DNA from: Cyclobacteriaceae bacterium
Lineage (GTDB): Bacteria; Bacteroidota; Bacteroidia; Cytophagales; Cyclobacteriaceae
Length of the DNA: 64,000 nt
Assembly (NCBI GenBank): GCA_023151255.1
Contig: JAKLJG010000011.1
Span: 29,881-93,880, forward strand
Reading direction: 5' to 3'
Part shown: in pieces, positions 37,107 to 45,696 of the stretch
How positions within the stretch are numbered: the stretch's first letter is position 1
Layout of the letters: each line of letters starts with the position of its first letter
Translations under genes and position numbers: made by a program
The notes under the pieces: generated by a model
What the model was told of the DNA's origin: nothing
Seen by the model: the letters and a program-made list of their open reading frames with translations, nothing else
The model's database searches: none

Positions 37107-37143
37107 CAAAAATAAAAAACCAAAACCGGTTTGGGTTTTGGTT
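37107..37143 (-). terminator. Terminator of the purC-STAS operon
   Basis: On the minus strand a 10-bp perfect stem (37118-37127 with 37134-37143, loop of six) is followed by TTTTTTATTTTT. It lies 30 bp after the STAS gene stop and directly abuts the rnz start codon, so rnz would need its own promoter or read-through. Confidence 0.8.
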
Positions 37144-37172
37144 GTGGCTATTTTATTTGAAGGGTTTTAATT

Positions 37173-37547
37173 TCAGTCTGTCTTTTTCAGGTCGCGCTCA
37201 ATTTCATGCATAAACACGGCATCAACGGCTTCTTCAACTGTGGGCAGAATATTCAGCACGCTGTCCAGTTGGGAAATCTTTATGAGTTTCATGGTGTGAT
37301 CGCTCAGGTTGGCGAGTATGAATATCCCTCCGTCTTCCTGCACAATTCTGTTACCAACCAGCAGTGCGCTAAGGCCGGAAGAATCGGTATATTTTACCTC
37401 AGCCAGGTCGAGGATAATGTTCTTTACACCTTCGGCATGCAGGGTGATCAACTCTGACTTCAGGCCGGGTGCCACACTGCTGTCCATCTTCTCCTCGTGC
37501 AAGCGCAGCAAACTGTATTTTTCCTGTTTATCAATGGTGTATTTCAT
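37173..37547 (-). CDS. STAS-domain anti-sigma factor antagonist
   Basis: The 124-residue protein is a single STAS domain with the phosphorylatable serine in KYTDSSGLSALLVGN near residue 57. Such proteins reverse an anti-sigma factor by partner switching when unphosphorylated. No anti-sigma kinase or phosphatase gene is adjacent, so the partner is elsewhere. It follows purC by 12 bp on the same strand and ends before a terminator. Confidence 0.87.
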   Translation of the reverse strand: MKYTIDKQEKYSLLRLHEEKMDSSVAPGLKSELITLHAEGVKNIILDLAEVKYTDSSGLSALLVGNRIVQEDGGIFILANLSDHTMKLIKISQLDSVLNILPTVEEAVDAVFMHEIERDLKKTD

Positions 37548-37559
37548 TTCGGTTTCGAA

Positions 37560-38519
37560 TTAAAGCTGTGCCTGCAAGTTAACGGAATTTAGCGAATTAA
37601 GGATACTTTGTTCAATACGACCTGTGATGTTGTTATAGTTGATTGGCTCCAGATCCTCACCGGTTACCTGCCGGTACAATTCGCGGTACCGCCCGGAGAT
37701 TAACTGTACAATTTCAGGGGTCATTTCAGGAACGGTTTGCCCTTCTTTACCCTGAAATCCGTTTTCAATAAGCCACTGCCGTACGAATTCTTTAGAGAGT
37801 TGTTTTTGTGGTTCACCCTTTTGCTGGCGTATGTCATACCCATCGGCATAAAAGTAGCGTGATGAATCGGGCGTATGGACTTCGTCAATCAGGTAAATGG
37901 TGCCGTTATGTTTACCAAATTCGTATTTGGTGTCCACCAGTATAAGTCCGCGGGCGGCTGCCAGTTCCGTGCCTTTGCCGAACAGGGTAAGCGTGTATTC
38001 TTCAAGCTGCTGGTAATCGGATTCGGTTACCAGTTTTCTCTTAATAATTTCTTCCCTCGAAATATCTTCGTCATGCCCTACATTGGCTTTGGTGGTAGGC
38101 GTAATGATTGGGTTAGGAAGTTTGTCATTTTCCTTCAGGCCTTCCGGTAGCGGCACGCCACATAAAGTGCGTTTACCGGCTTTGTATTCGCGCCAGGCAT
38201 GGCCGGCCAGGTAACCCCGTACAACCATTTCTACCGGAAAGGTTTCGCATTTAAAACCAATAGTTACGTTAGGATCGGGCGTGCTGATCACCCAGTTCGG
38301 CACGAGTTTTTTGGTGGCCAGCAGGTTTTTCGCGGCAATCTGGTTTAAGATTCGGCCCTTGTCGGGAATGGCTTTGGGCAGGATAACATCAAAAGCCGAG
38401 ATGCGATCGGTAGCCACCATAACCATGATGTTGCCGAAATAATACACATCGCGCACTTTGCCGCGGTAAAAGCCGGTTTGACCGGGGAAACTGAAGTGGG
38501 TTTCTTTGATGGCCTTCAT
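37560..38519 (-). CDS. purC: Phosphoribosylaminoimidazole-succinocarboxamide synthase
   Basis: The 319-residue SAICAR synthase joins CAIR and aspartate with ATP in purine synthesis. Motifs: [59 protein letters not shown] and [11 protein letters not shown]. The length matches the longer yeast-like form rather than the ~240-residue E. coli form. Downstream STAS gene shares the strand and probably the transcript. Confidence 0.95.
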   Translation of the reverse strand: MKAIKETHFSFPGQTGFYRGKVRDVYYFGNIMVMVATDRISAFDVILPKAIPDKGRILNQIAAKNLLATKKLVPNWVISTPDPNVTIGFKCETFPVEMVVRGYLAGHAWREYKAGKRTLCGVPLPEGLKENDKLPNPIITPTTKANVGHDEDISREEIIKRKLVTESDYQQLEEYTLTLFGKGTELAAARGLILVDTKYEFGKHNGTIYLIDEVHTPDSSRYFYADGYDIRQQKGEPQKQLSKEFVRQWLIENGFQGKEGQTVPEMTPEIVQLISGRYRELYRQVTGEDLEPINYNNITGRIEQSILNSLNSVNLQAQL

Positions 38520-38531
38520 TCAAAAGTCAGT

Positions 38532-38939
38532 TTAAATAAAATGGACCTTAAAATCTTTAACCTTTAAGAGTGCTCTAAATTCAGAATCTCCGGTAATCAG
38601 CGTCCCTTTTGTTTTAGTTGTCAAAGCTGCTGCGTAAGCATCAGCGAATGAAATTTTAAACTGAGCTTTTAATTGGGCTGCACGGTAGGTCAGGTCGTAA
38701 TCTGCATTAACGATGGCAAAGGGCATCTGCTGAATAATGTAGAGGGCTTTTTCAGCATTCTTTAAACCGGTTTTTCGGTGTAGCATGTAATATATTTTGC
38801 CAAGGTTAACTACACAGAGATAACCCGATTTTTCCCCTAATGCCACTTCCGTTAACAAATCACTTATAAAATCGGCTCCTTTCTCATTTTTGAAGTGGGC
38901 AATCAGAGAATAACTGTCAAACACTACGTTTTTCGTCAT
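38532..38939 (-). CDS. vapC: PIN-domain toxin (VapC type)
   Basis: The 135-residue ribonuclease toxin has the PIN acidic residues: VVFDSYSLIAHF near the start (Asp 7), Glu near KNAEKA, and the C-terminal KISFADAYAAAL and LITGDSEF. VapC toxins cleave RNA, commonly tRNA or rRNA. The frame continues upstream, but the ATG at 38939 overlaps the antitoxin stop by 23 bp and gives a normal length. The local DNA is richer in A+T than neighbouring housekeeping genes, consistent with an acquired module. Confidence 0.88.
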   Translation of the reverse strand: MTKNVVFDSYSLIAHFKNEKGADFISDLLTEVALGEKSGYLCVVNLGKIYYMLHRKTGLKNAEKALYIIQQMPFAIVNADYDLTYRAAQLKAQFKISFADAYAAALTTKTKGTLITGDSEFRALLKVKDFKVHFI

Positions 38940-39165
38940 AACCGATTTCCCGCTTCTTTTCTTTTTTAAGTTCGTTAAGTATGTCACCACTCCCTTTAAG
39001 CCAGCCGGCAAGGTTTCGGAAATAATCGCGGGTAATGGCTCGAAGTAAAATTTCACCATCCTTCTCGATAAAGGCAATTCTTGTTCCCGGTTTTATACCA
39101 AATTTTTTCCTGATTTTCTCAGGGATAACTACTTGCCCTTTTGATGTGAGAATGGAGGTTTCCAT
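38917..39165 (-). CDS. vapB: AbrB/MazE-type antitoxin (VapB)
   Basis: The 82-residue protein has a SpoVT/AbrB swapped-hairpin DNA-binding domain: METSILTSKGQVVIPEKIRK followed by FGIKPGTRIAF. The C-terminal tail, rich in Lys and Glu, should bind and block the VapC toxin. It precedes and overlaps the toxin gene. As in other VapBC pairs it probably represses its own promoter. Confidence 0.9.
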   Translation of the reverse strand: METSILTSKGQVVIPEKIRKKFGIKPGTRIAFIEKDGEILLRAITRDYFRNLAGWLKGSGDILNELKKEKKREIGYDEKRSV

Positions 39166-39190
39166 AGTACTTTATATTAACTCGACTGTA

Positions 39191-39198
39191 CAAAGGTA
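39191..39198 (-). promoter_or_regulatory. Possible -7 element of vapBC
   Basis: The minus strand reads TACCTTTG, matching TAnnTTTG, 25 bp before the vapB ATG. No convincing -33 TTG was found at the expected distance. Confidence 0.4.
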
Positions 39199-39218
39199 AT
39201 GGATTGTTTAAGATAAAA

Positions 39219-40526
39219 TTAATCAGTAACCAGAATACCAGCTTTAAACACAAAGGTTTTTACCAGATTTCCTTTTTCATCAAACTCCTTCCACTCTTTG
39301 TGTTTTTTGTCGGCAATGTATTCGCCCTGCTCTCTAACCTGGCCATTTTCGTAATAGGCTGTAAAGAGTCCGTGCTTACGGTGCGAGCGGCACTCACCTT
39401 CGGATTGCAGTTTACCGGAGGGATAGTAGGTTTTAAACGGGCCGTTGAGCAGGTTGTATTTCCAGTTTTCTTCGCGGGCGGGTTTGCCATTGGAAAAGTA
39501 TTCATACCGCATGCCGTTCAGTTTTCCGGCTTCATAGGTTTCTGTCAGCTTCTCTGTTTTTCCGTCCGGGTAATAGTATGTCCATTGCCCGTGGGGTTGC
39601 TGGTTGCGGTAGCGCTTTTCTGAAATGCGTTTTGCCGAATCGGTAAATTCTTCCACCACCCAATCAATACCGTTAATAGCAAACTGCTCTTTTCGGGCCA
39701 GCACCCCATTCGGATGATACGTTAAAGCTGTTCCGATTTTGAAACCTTCTTTGTATTTAAAGCGGTGTTTAACTGTGCCGCTCGCATAATAACCGGTGTT
39801 GTCTCCGTGCAACCGGCCATTCATAAAGTTTCCCTCCAGCAGCAGATGACCTTCCTCATCATAATTTTTATACTGACCATTTTTTGAGCCGTTCTTCATG
39901 GTGGATACGGTTTCGAGCTGGCCGTTGGGGTAGTAGGTTTTAAAGAAGCCGGTGAGGATACCGTTTTTATAGTTGGCTTCAACGGCCACTTTGCCATTCT
40001 CATAAAAGCTGCGTGTAATGCCGTTGGGTTTGCCGTGTGCATACTGGATTTCTTTTTTTAGTACCCCGTGAGGATAATACTCGCGCACCACACCATCGGG
40101 TTTGCCTTTTTTGAAAACGGTTTCGCTTTTAATCACCCCATTGTCGTAAAAGGATTGCACGCTGTCAACTAAAATGTCGTTTTGGTAATAGGCCTTCTGG
40201 ATTTTTTTACCGGATTCGTCAAATACTTCCACTGGTCCGTGGCGCATCCCGTTTACGTAAACAAGCTTGCGGGCGGGTAGGCCGGTTTGGTGGTATTCGG
40301 TAAATACCCCCGCTTTTTTTCCGTTAGTAAAGTTTCCTTCAACGGCAAGATGGCCGTTGGGGTAGTAGCGCTGGTATTTGCCGATAATCTTTTCGTTATC
40401 GTCTTTGGCAACGGTATAAACTTCCTGTAGTTGGGTGCGGCTGCCATCATAATACGTGCGCACTTCGCGCTGGGCAGCAGCGGAAAAGGTAATCAGGTAA
40501 ACAAGAAAAATAATCCTCCGGTGCAT
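39219..40526 (-). CDS. Exported MORN-like repeat protein (YwqK family)
   Basis: The 435-residue protein has a signal peptide (to about residue 18, SAAAQ) followed by some 15 repeats of about 23 residues of the form YYPNGxLxxExxxxNGxxxGxxxxY. Databases often name this family toxin-antitoxin YwqK antitoxin, but no toxin gene is adjacent and the repeats are MORN-like beta-hairpins. It is probably a periplasmic or surface protein of structural or binding role; function is unknown. Confidence 0.82.
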   Translation of the reverse strand: MHRRIIFLVYLITFSAAAQREVRTYYDGSRTQLQEVYTVAKDDNEKIIGKYQRYYPNGHLAVEGNFTNGKKAGVFTEYHQTGLPARKLVYVNGMRHGPVEVFDESGKKIQKAYYQNDILVDSVQSFYDNGVIKSETVFKKGKPDGVVREYYPHGVLKKEIQYAHGKPNGITRSFYENGKVAVEANYKNGILTGFFKTYYPNGQLETVSTMKNGSKNGQYKNYDEEGHLLLEGNFMNGRLHGDNTGYYASGTVKHRFKYKEGFKIGTALTYHPNGVLARKEQFAINGIDWVVEEFTDSAKRISEKRYRNQQPHGQWTYYYPDGKTEKLTETYEAGKLNGMRYEYFSNGKPAREENWKYNLLNGPFKTYYPSGKLQSEGECRSHRKHGLFTAYYENGQVREQGEYIADKKHKEWKEFDEKGNLVKTFVFKAGILVTD

Positions 40527-40534
40527 GAATTACT

Positions 40535-40565
40535 CAAAACTAAATCAGCCTTGCAAAGAACGCAA
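40535..40565 (-). promoter_or_regulatory. Possible promoter of the MORN-repeat gene
   Basis: The minus strand has TTG (40563-40565), a 20-bp spacer and TAGTTTTG (40535-40542), matching TAnnTTTG. It ends only 8 bases before the ATG, so the transcript would be nearly leaderless. It overlaps the hairpin downstream of the thiolase gene. Confidence 0.4.
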
Positions 40566-40570
40566 GGCTG
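40546..40570 (-). terminator. Probable terminator of the thiolase gene
   Basis: A 9-bp perfect stem CAGCCTTGC/GCAAGGCTG with a 7-base loop lies 34 bp after the thiolase stop. The tail on the minus strand (ATTTAGTTTTGAG) is T-rich but not a clean T-tract. Confidence 0.55.
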
Positions 40571-40603
40571 ACTGGATTGTTGTATTAACGATTTAACAGC
40601 GGG

Positions 40604-41782
40604 CTACATCTTCTCAATTACCATGGCTGATGCACCGCCACCACCATTGCAAATGCCGGCAACCCCAATGGCCGAATTATTTTGCTTTAGCACATTGATG
40701 AGGGTAGTAACAATGCGCGCGCCCGATGCGCCAAGCGGATGACCAAGAGCCACGGCTCCGCCATTTACATTGACCCGATCGGGATCAAGCCCGAGTTTAA
40801 TGTTGTTGGCAATGGCCACAGCCGAAAAGGCTTCGTTGATTTCGTAATAGCCTACATCTTTTTTATCAACACCGGCATGCTTTAATGCTTTGGGTATGGC
40901 CAATGAAGGAGCCGTAGTAAACCACATGGGGTCTTGGGCGGCATCGCCAAAACCGAGGATTTTGGCAATGGGTTTTAAGCCCAGTTCTTTTGCCTTTTCT
41001 TTGCTAACCAACAGCATAGCCGAAGCGCCATCGTTAATAGTAGAAGCATTTGCCGCGGTAACAGTACCGTCTTTGGTGAACACAGGTTTAAGGCCCGGTA
41101 TCTTTTCAAAGTTTACGTTTTTGTATTCCTCATCTTCAGCAAATACCGTAACATTTCCTTTCCGGTCGGTAATTTCAACGCCCACAATCTCGTCTCTAAA
41201 CTTATCAGCAGCCCAGGCGGCTGCCGAGCGCTTATACGAGTTGATGGCATAATTGTCCTGGTCCTGCCGGGTAATGTTCATTTCTTTGGCGGTGTTATCA
41301 GCACACACTCCCATGGCGCAATGATTGTACACATCGGTGAGGCCGTCATAGGTCAGCCCGTCAATCAACTCACCGTTGCCATATTTGTAGCCATACCGTG
41401 CTTTGAGCAGGTAATACGGTATGTTGCTCATGCTTTCCATGCCGCCTGCGATTACCACATCGTTTACGCCTAACATAATAGACTGAGCTCCGAGCATTAC
41501 TGCTTTCATACCCGATGCGCACACTTTGTTAACCAGCGTACAGGGTATTTCGTAACCCAAACCAGCGCCTACGGCTACTTGTGTTGCAGGTGCCTGTTTT
41601 AAGCCGGCTGAAATGACGTTGCCGATGTACAGTTCCTGAATTTGCTTTGGGTCGATGCCTGCTTTTTGTATAGCTCCCTTTACAGCTATGGATCCAAGTT
41701 GTGTTGCGGGAATGGAAGCCAGGCTTCCCCCAAAACTTCCGATGGGGGTGCGAACGGCTGAGATGATGTAAACTTCTTTCAT
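40604..41782 (-). CDS. Acetyl-CoA C-acyltransferase (thiolase)
   Basis: The 392-residue thiolase carries the acyl-accepting Cys in NKVCASGMKAV near residue 88, the NEAFSAVA motif, GGAVALGHPLGASGARI with the catalytic His, and the C-terminal Cys in GICNGGGGASAMV. It either condenses two acetyl-CoA or cleaves 3-ketoacyl-CoA; biosynthetic acetoacetyl-CoA thiolases are closest in length. It appears to be transcribed alone. Confidence 0.92.
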   Translation of the reverse strand: MKEVYIISAVRTPIGSFGGSLASIPATQLGSIAVKGAIQKAGIDPKQIQELYIGNVISAGLKQAPATQVAVGAGLGYEIPCTLVNKVCASGMKAVMLGAQSIMLGVNDVVIAGGMESMSNIPYYLLKARYGYKYGNGELIDGLTYDGLTDVYNHCAMGVCADNTAKEMNITRQDQDNYAINSYKRSAAAWAADKFRDEIVGVEITDRKGNVTVFAEDEEYKNVNFEKIPGLKPVFTKDGTVTAANASTINDGASAMLLVSKEKAKELGLKPIAKILGFGDAAQDPMWFTTAPSLAIPKALKHAGVDKKDVGYYEINEAFSAVAIANNIKLGLDPDRVNVNGGAVALGHPLGASGARIVTTLINVLKQNNSAIGVAGICNGGGGASAMVIEKM

Positions 41783-41832
41783 AATCGGGTTGTGGTTTTT
41801 GAGTTACGAGTTACGGTTACTCCATAACCCTC

Positions 41833-42648
41833 CTACCAATCTGGTTTTCCTTTATCCTTGGGTTTTGATGGTTTTCGTTTGTTTTGCTGAAGGTACTGCA
41901 TTTCCTGATTCTTCATAGCCTCTAAAAGCATTTTGGCTTTTTCTTCACTGATTTTTAATTGCTCCAGCTTTTCATTCACCGAAGAAGGGGCCTCTTTCTT
42001 TTCATTTTCTTTTTTCTCTTCGGCCGACTGCTCTTCTTGTTTTTGCTCACCCTGCTTTTGCTGTTCTTCTTTTTTTTGCTGGTCGCTTTTCTGCTGATCC
42101 TGCTTTTGCTGATTATCCTGATCTTTCTTTTGATCCGGTTTCTCCTGCTTTTTCTGATCTTGCTGCTGGTCTTTCTGCTGCTGATTCTGCTGTTGCTGTT
42201 GCTGCTCTTGTTTCTTCTGGTTGTCCAGTTTCTTTTTCAGGAGTTCATAATTATAGCGTGCCTCGTTATTGGCCGGGTTGGATTTAAGTGCTTCTTTAAA
42301 GTAGTTGAGTGCTTCTTCGGCCTTTCCTTGCCGGTTGGTGAGCACGCCCAATTGTTGCTGGGCAGTTGACCGGATGACGGGATCTGTACTGGATGTTAGT
42401 TGCTGGTACGCAGTTTTTGCACCGGTCGTATCATTTAATTGGAAGCGTGCATGGGCCAGGTTAAGCAGCACTTCATCTTCCTGTACGCCAAGTGAATCGG
42501 CAAGGTATTGGTAAAGGGTGGCAGCAGTTTTGTAATCACCCGATTGGAATGCATTGCGTGCTTTTTCTTTTGTGCGGTTAATCTTCCCGATTTTTGCCGG
42601 ATCGGTTATGGAGATGGCTGTCAATAAAATAATAACCGCAAGCCTCAT
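41833..42648 (-). CDS. BatC-like TPR protein with Gln/Lys-rich region
   Basis: The 271-residue protein has a signal peptide, then TPR units (about residues 27-130) and a low-complexity stretch of Gln, Lys, Asp and Glu (about 145-215) before a C-terminal NQEMQYLQQN segment. It overlaps the upstream VWA gene by 4 bp, the order seen for batB-batC in Bacteroides aerotolerance operons. The Bat proteins are thought to form an envelope complex; the exact function is unsettled. Confidence 0.8.
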   Translation of the reverse strand: MRLAVIILLTAISITDPAKIGKINRTKEKARNAFQSGDYKTAATLYQYLADSLGVQEDEVLLNLAHARFQLNDTTGAKTAYQQLTSSTDPVIRSTAQQQLGVLTNRQGKAEEALNYFKEALKSNPANNEARYNYELLKKKLDNQKKQEQQQQQQNQQQKDQQQDQKKQEKPDQKKDQDNQQKQDQQKSDQQKKEEQQKQGEQKQEEQSAEEKKENEKKEAPSSVNEKLEQLKISEEKAKMLLEAMKNQEMQYLQQNKRKPSKPKDKGKPDW

Positions 42649-43613
42649 ATTCGTATCGCTTTAACAGGTAGTAGTACATCAATTGCCAGTAAAATTACAG
42701 CCAGTGCCAGAAAGTAAAAATATTTGTTGGCGGTTACATCAATAAACCTTGCGTCCATCAACTCACCTTCAATCCGGTCGATGGTGTTGATAAGCCGGGC
42801 TATATCATTTCGGTTTTCATTGATTTCAAAGTACTGCCCACCGGTTTTACTGGCGAGGGTTTTTAATGCATCCTGATTAAGCCGCGTTATAACTGTATTT
42901 CCCTGCCGGTCGGTTTTATAACCTGTACCCGTTCTAATCTGCCCACCTTGTTCGGTACCTACGCCAAGTGTAAAGAGTTTATAGCCTTTTTTTTCGATGT
43001 CGGCCAGGGCTGCATCGGTATCGTCTCCGAAATCTTCGCCATCACTTATGAGTAGAATTACTTTTGAGGTTACTTCGCTTGCCCGGGTGTTATCCTGCTC
43101 CAGTTTATCCATCGCCATGCGAAGAGGCGGGCCGAAATCCGTTCCGCCTGATGGAACCAGGGCGGTATTCATCGCTTCAATAAAAAGGTTTAGTGCAGTT
43201 TGGTCGTAAGTGAGCGGACATTGCATAAAGGCTTCGGAGGAAAAAATAATGATGCCTATGCGATTAGAATTAAATGCCTGAACCAACTTCTTTAGTTCAT
43301 TCTTCACTTTTTCCAGTCGGGTAGGGGCTATGTCCATGGCGTCCATTGATTTGGACAGGTCCACACAAATCATAATGTCTTTGCCTATTGATTTTACTTC
43401 GCGTTTAGCATCACCAAATGAAGGACCGAGTAGGGCAATAATCAGCAATGCCATGATGAAACTTCGGAGAATGAATTTAAAAATAATGGTGCCGAAAGGT
43501 GAACCAATGGAGCGGGCCACACGGATTACCCGTATGCTGTACATCAGGTAAAGTACAAGGAACGCGGCAATCCAGAGCGCTTCGGTGAATCCAAATTCAC
43601 GGTACCAGTTCAC
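42645..43613 (-). CDS. batB: BatB-like VWA-domain membrane protein
   Basis: The 322-residue protein has two N-terminal membrane segments, a VWA domain with an intact MIDAS (DLSKSMDAMD and ISDGEDFGDD) and a C-terminal membrane segment (YFYFLALAVILLAIDVL). The start is the GTG giving MNWYREFGFTEALW, which matches the usual family opening; an upstream TTG at 43643 is less likely. It is coupled to the BatC-like gene. The other Bat genes (batA, batD, batE) are not in this stretch. Confidence 0.82.
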   Translation of the reverse strand: MNWYREFGFTEALWIAAFLVLYLMYSIRVIRVARSIGSPFGTIIFKFILRSFIMALLIIALLGPSFGDAKREVKSIGKDIMICVDLSKSMDAMDIAPTRLEKVKNELKKLVQAFNSNRIGIIIFSSEAFMQCPLTYDQTALNLFIEAMNTALVPSGGTDFGPPLRMAMDKLEQDNTRASEVTSKVILLISDGEDFGDDTDAALADIEKKGYKLFTLGVGTEQGGQIRTGTGYKTDRQGNTVITRLNQDALKTLASKTGGQYFEINENRNDIARLINTIDRIEGELMDARFIDVTANKYFYFLALAVILLAIDVLLPVKAIRI

Positions 43614-43682
43614 GGCATGGTGTTGTAAGCCTGCAAGTAACAATTAACCAACGTGATGAACAAGATTAGCGTACACAAACCC

Positions 43683-44552
43683 TTATTCAATTTTGAATGA
43701 AGTCATCGACACCGACCCCATCACGGTTTTATCATTAAAGAATGAAATGCTGCCCGTTTCGTCTTTCAAGCCAAGGATATAAATCATGGGCAAATAATGG
43801 TCGGGTGTTGGAATAGCCAGTTGCACGGCCTTACCCAACGACTCGTAGCGAAGGAGGGCCTTGTCCTGGCCTGACAGAATTAACTCCTTCAATTTTTCAT
43901 TGGCTTCTATAGCCCAGTCGAACCCTGCATCGGGCAGGTTCCAGTTCATGATACGCAGGTTATGTACCATGTTGCCGCTTCCGATGATGAGTACGCCCTT
44001 TTTGCGGAGTTCTTGTATTTCATGAGCTAATTCGTAATGATATTCCGGTGGTTTGGTGTAGTCTATACTCAACTGAAACACAGGAATAGTTGCTTCGGGG
44101 TACATCTGCCGTACAACCGACCAGGTGCCGTGGTCGAGGCCCCATTCATGATCAAGACCTACGGTTGTTTTGGTGATCAGGTTTGCTGTGTACCTGGCCA
44201 ATTGCGGACTTCCTGGTGCGGGATACTGAACGTCAAACAGGGTTTTCGGAAAACCATAGAAGTCATGAATAGTTTTTGGTTTTTCCATGGCCGTAACCCA
44301 TGTGCCTTTTGTGTACCAGTGTGCCGAAATGCAGAGCACGGCTTTTGGCAGCGGAATTTCTTTCCCCATAGCGGCCCAGCCCTGGCTGAACTCGTTGTCT
44401 TCAATGCCGTTCATCGGGGAGCCATGACCGATAAACAGCAGGGGCATGGGCGCGTTCTCTTTGTGAAAATTGTCGGTATATTTTTTCAGATCGTTTAATG
44501 TGGCCATGCCCAGTAATGATGTTAGTGTGTTAATAAACTCAATCCGGTTCAT
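43683..44552 (-). CDS. ygiD: 4,5-DOPA dioxygenase extradiol family protein
   Basis: The 289-residue enzyme of the LigB/DODA family has the metal-site motifs LLFIGHGSPMNGI, CISAHWYTKG, LDHEWGLDHGTWSV and IGSGNMVHNLR. Family members open catecholic rings, and the E. coli homologue acts on DOPA in vitro, but the physiological substrate is not known. The ATG at 44552 is chosen; the frame extends ten more codons upstream. Confidence 0.88.
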   Translation of the reverse strand: MNRIEFINTLTSLLGMATLNDLKKYTDNFHKENAPMPLLFIGHGSPMNGIEDNEFSQGWAAMGKEIPLPKAVLCISAHWYTKGTWVTAMEKPKTIHDFYGFPKTLFDVQYPAPGSPQLARYTANLITKTTVGLDHEWGLDHGTWSVVRQMYPEATIPVFQLSIDYTKPPEYHYELAHEIQELRKKGVLIIGSGNMVHNLRIMNWNLPDAGFDWAIEANEKLKELILSGQDKALLRYESLGKAVQLAIPTPDHYLPMIYILGLKDETGSISFFNDKTVMGSVSMTSFKIE

Positions 44553-44619
44553 TTTCAGGATAAACAGGTGTAGACAAGCCAAAGTTCATGACGTAATTCG
44601 GTAGAATGTTACTAACCCT

Positions 44620-44627
44620 TATATTTG
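44620..44627 (+). promoter_or_regulatory. Promoter -7 element of the tRNA-Ser gene
   Basis: TATATTTG, a perfect TAnnTTTG match, ends 25 bp before the tRNA-Ser. The -33 position has no clear TTG. Confidence 0.6.
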
Positions 44628-44652
44628 CAGTTCTTTAGGCGAATAATCATCC

Positions 44653-44742
<90 letters not shown>

Positions 44743-44745
44743 AGT

Positions 44746-44778
44746 TGCCTGCCCTAGTTGAGGCAGGCATAATTTTTT
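44746..44778 (+). terminator. Terminator between tRNA-Ser and tRNA-Arg
   Basis: An 8-bp perfect stem TGCCTGCC (44746-44753) with GGCAGGCA (44762-44769) is followed by TAATTTTTTC. It should end the tRNA-Ser transcript and directly abuts the 5' end of the tRNA-Arg. Confidence 0.8.
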
Positions 44779-44779
44779 C

Positions 44780-44853
<74 letters not shown>

Positions 44854-44856
44854 CAT

Positions 44857-44886
44857 TTGATTGATTGGGTTCAAAGGCTAACTTTG
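44857..44886 (+). promoter_or_regulatory. Promoter of the pseudo-tRNA/tRNA-Pro/kdsCA unit
   Basis: TTG (44857-44859), a 19-bp spacer and TAACTTTG (44879-44886), a full TAnnTTTG match. It lies 14 bp before the first tRNA-Pro-like copy. No other promoter is visible before tRNA-Pro. Confidence 0.6.
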
Positions 44887-44900
44887 CGCCTTCAGAATTT

Positions 44901-44978
44901 CGGGGTGTAGCGAAGCCCGGTATCGCGTGGCGCCTGTGGCGCCAAGAACGCAGTTCGAATCTTTGCTATGAAAAAAAA
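44901..44978 (+). pseudogene. tRNA-Pro-like pseudogene, copy 1
   Basis: The first 27 bases (acceptor 5' strand and D-arm) are identical to the intact tRNA-Pro downstream. The anticodon arm is replaced by TGGCGCC-TGT-GGCGCCA, a perfect 7-bp stem with a triloop in the same 17-base space. The T-loop TTCGAAT is kept but the T-stem is disrupted and the 3' acceptor strand is absent, replaced by CTATG and eight A. It cannot fold a normal acceptor stem. Confidence 0.8.
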
Positions 44979-45056
44979 CGGGGTGTAGCGAAGCCCGGTA
45001 TCGCGTGGCGCCTGTGGCGCCAAGAACGCAGTTCGAATCTTTGCTATGAAAAAAAA
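44979..45056 (+). pseudogene. tRNA-Pro-like pseudogene, copy 2
   Basis: An exact 78-bp tandem copy of the preceding unit, including the eight-A tract, ending where the intact tRNA-Pro begins. Perfect identity points to recent duplication or ongoing conversion. Confidence 0.8.
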
Positions 45057-45130
45057 CGGGGTGTAGCGAAGCCCGGTATCGCGCTTGGTTTGGGACCAAG
45101 AGATCGTCAGTTCGAATCTGGCCACCCCGA
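45057..45130 (+). tRNA. tRNA-Pro (TGG)
   Basis: The 74-nt gene has acceptor CGGGGTG paired with CACCCCG, anticodon arm CTTGG-TTTGGGA-CCAAG with anticodon TGG, and T-arm with TTCGAAT. CCA is not encoded. The kdsC start lies 27 bp downstream. Confidence 0.95.
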
Positions 45131-45156
45131 CATTGTTTAATCCTTATTTTGTTTCA

Positions 45157-45696
45157 TTGAAACAGATTCTTGAGCGCTATACCAGAGACCAGGTAAAAAA
45201 GGCCGCGCAGGTTAAAGCAATTTTTTTTGATGTGGATGGTGTGCTTACCGATGGAAAAATCATTTACGATGACAGCGGCCGCGAAATTAAGGAATTCAAT
45301 GTTAAAGATGGCCTGATCATCAGTTACCTGAAAAAAGCAGGCATTACTGTAGGAGCCATTTCTGGCCGGGAAAGTGCGGCTGTGTCTAAACGTTGTGCTG
45401 AATTAGACCTTGATTTCTGCCACCAGGGTATACTGGATAAAGGTTCTGTCTGTGAGAAACTAATGATACATTATAAACTAAAGCCAAAGCAAGTTGCTTT
45501 TATTGGCGATGACATTAATGACCTGCCGGTTTTTAAGATAGTAGGCTTTACCATTTGCCCGGCCGATGCCATGGTTTACCTTCACAACCGGGTTGATCTG
45601 GTTACCTTTGCAAAGGGAGGCAAGGGTGTTCTGCGTGAAGTAGCTGATCTTGTACTGGCAGCTAAAGGTCAACTTAAAAGTTTGAACAGAAAATAA
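45157..45696 (+). CDS. kdsC: 3-deoxy-D-manno-octulosonate 8-phosphate phosphatase
   Basis: The 179-residue HAD-family phosphatase releases Kdo from Kdo-8-phosphate for lipopolysaccharide. Motif I is [11 protein letters not shown], motif II in GAISGRES, and the late motif is [12 protein letters not shown]. No ATG is available near the start; the frame runs back through the tRNA-Pro. The TTG at 45157, giving MKQILERYT, is chosen as it clears the tRNA and fits family length; TTG 45133 is the alternative. It overlaps kdsA by 1 bp. Confidence 0.9.
   Translation: MKQILERYTRDQVKKAAQVKAIFFDVDGVLTDGKIIYDDSGREIKEFNVKDGLIISYLKKAGITVGAISGRESAAVSKRCAELDLDFCHQGILDKGSVCEKLMIHYKLKPKQVAFIGDDINDLPVFKIVGFTICPADAMVYLHNRVDLVTFAKGGKGVLREVADLVLAAKGQLKSLNRK

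Noticed and set aside
39219..40526. Toxin-antitoxin antitoxin role for the YwqK-like repeat protein
   Set aside because: The family name suggests this, but the protein has a signal peptide and MORN-like repeats and no toxin gene adjoins it.
41959..42369. Long plus-strand frame rich in Leu and Phe resembling a membrane protein
   Set aside because: It is the antisense of the Gln/Lys-rich stretch of the BatC-like gene; the composition is a by-product of CAG/AAG-type codons.
44901..45130. Possible CRISPR-like array
   Set aside because: The 78-bp units are directly abutting, have no variable spacers and align to tRNA-Pro.
44865..45140. Open frame across the tRNA region encoding a repeated peptide
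   Set aside because: It is the translation of the tandem tRNA-Pro-like units and the tRNA itself; the open antisense frames in the same place have the same origin.
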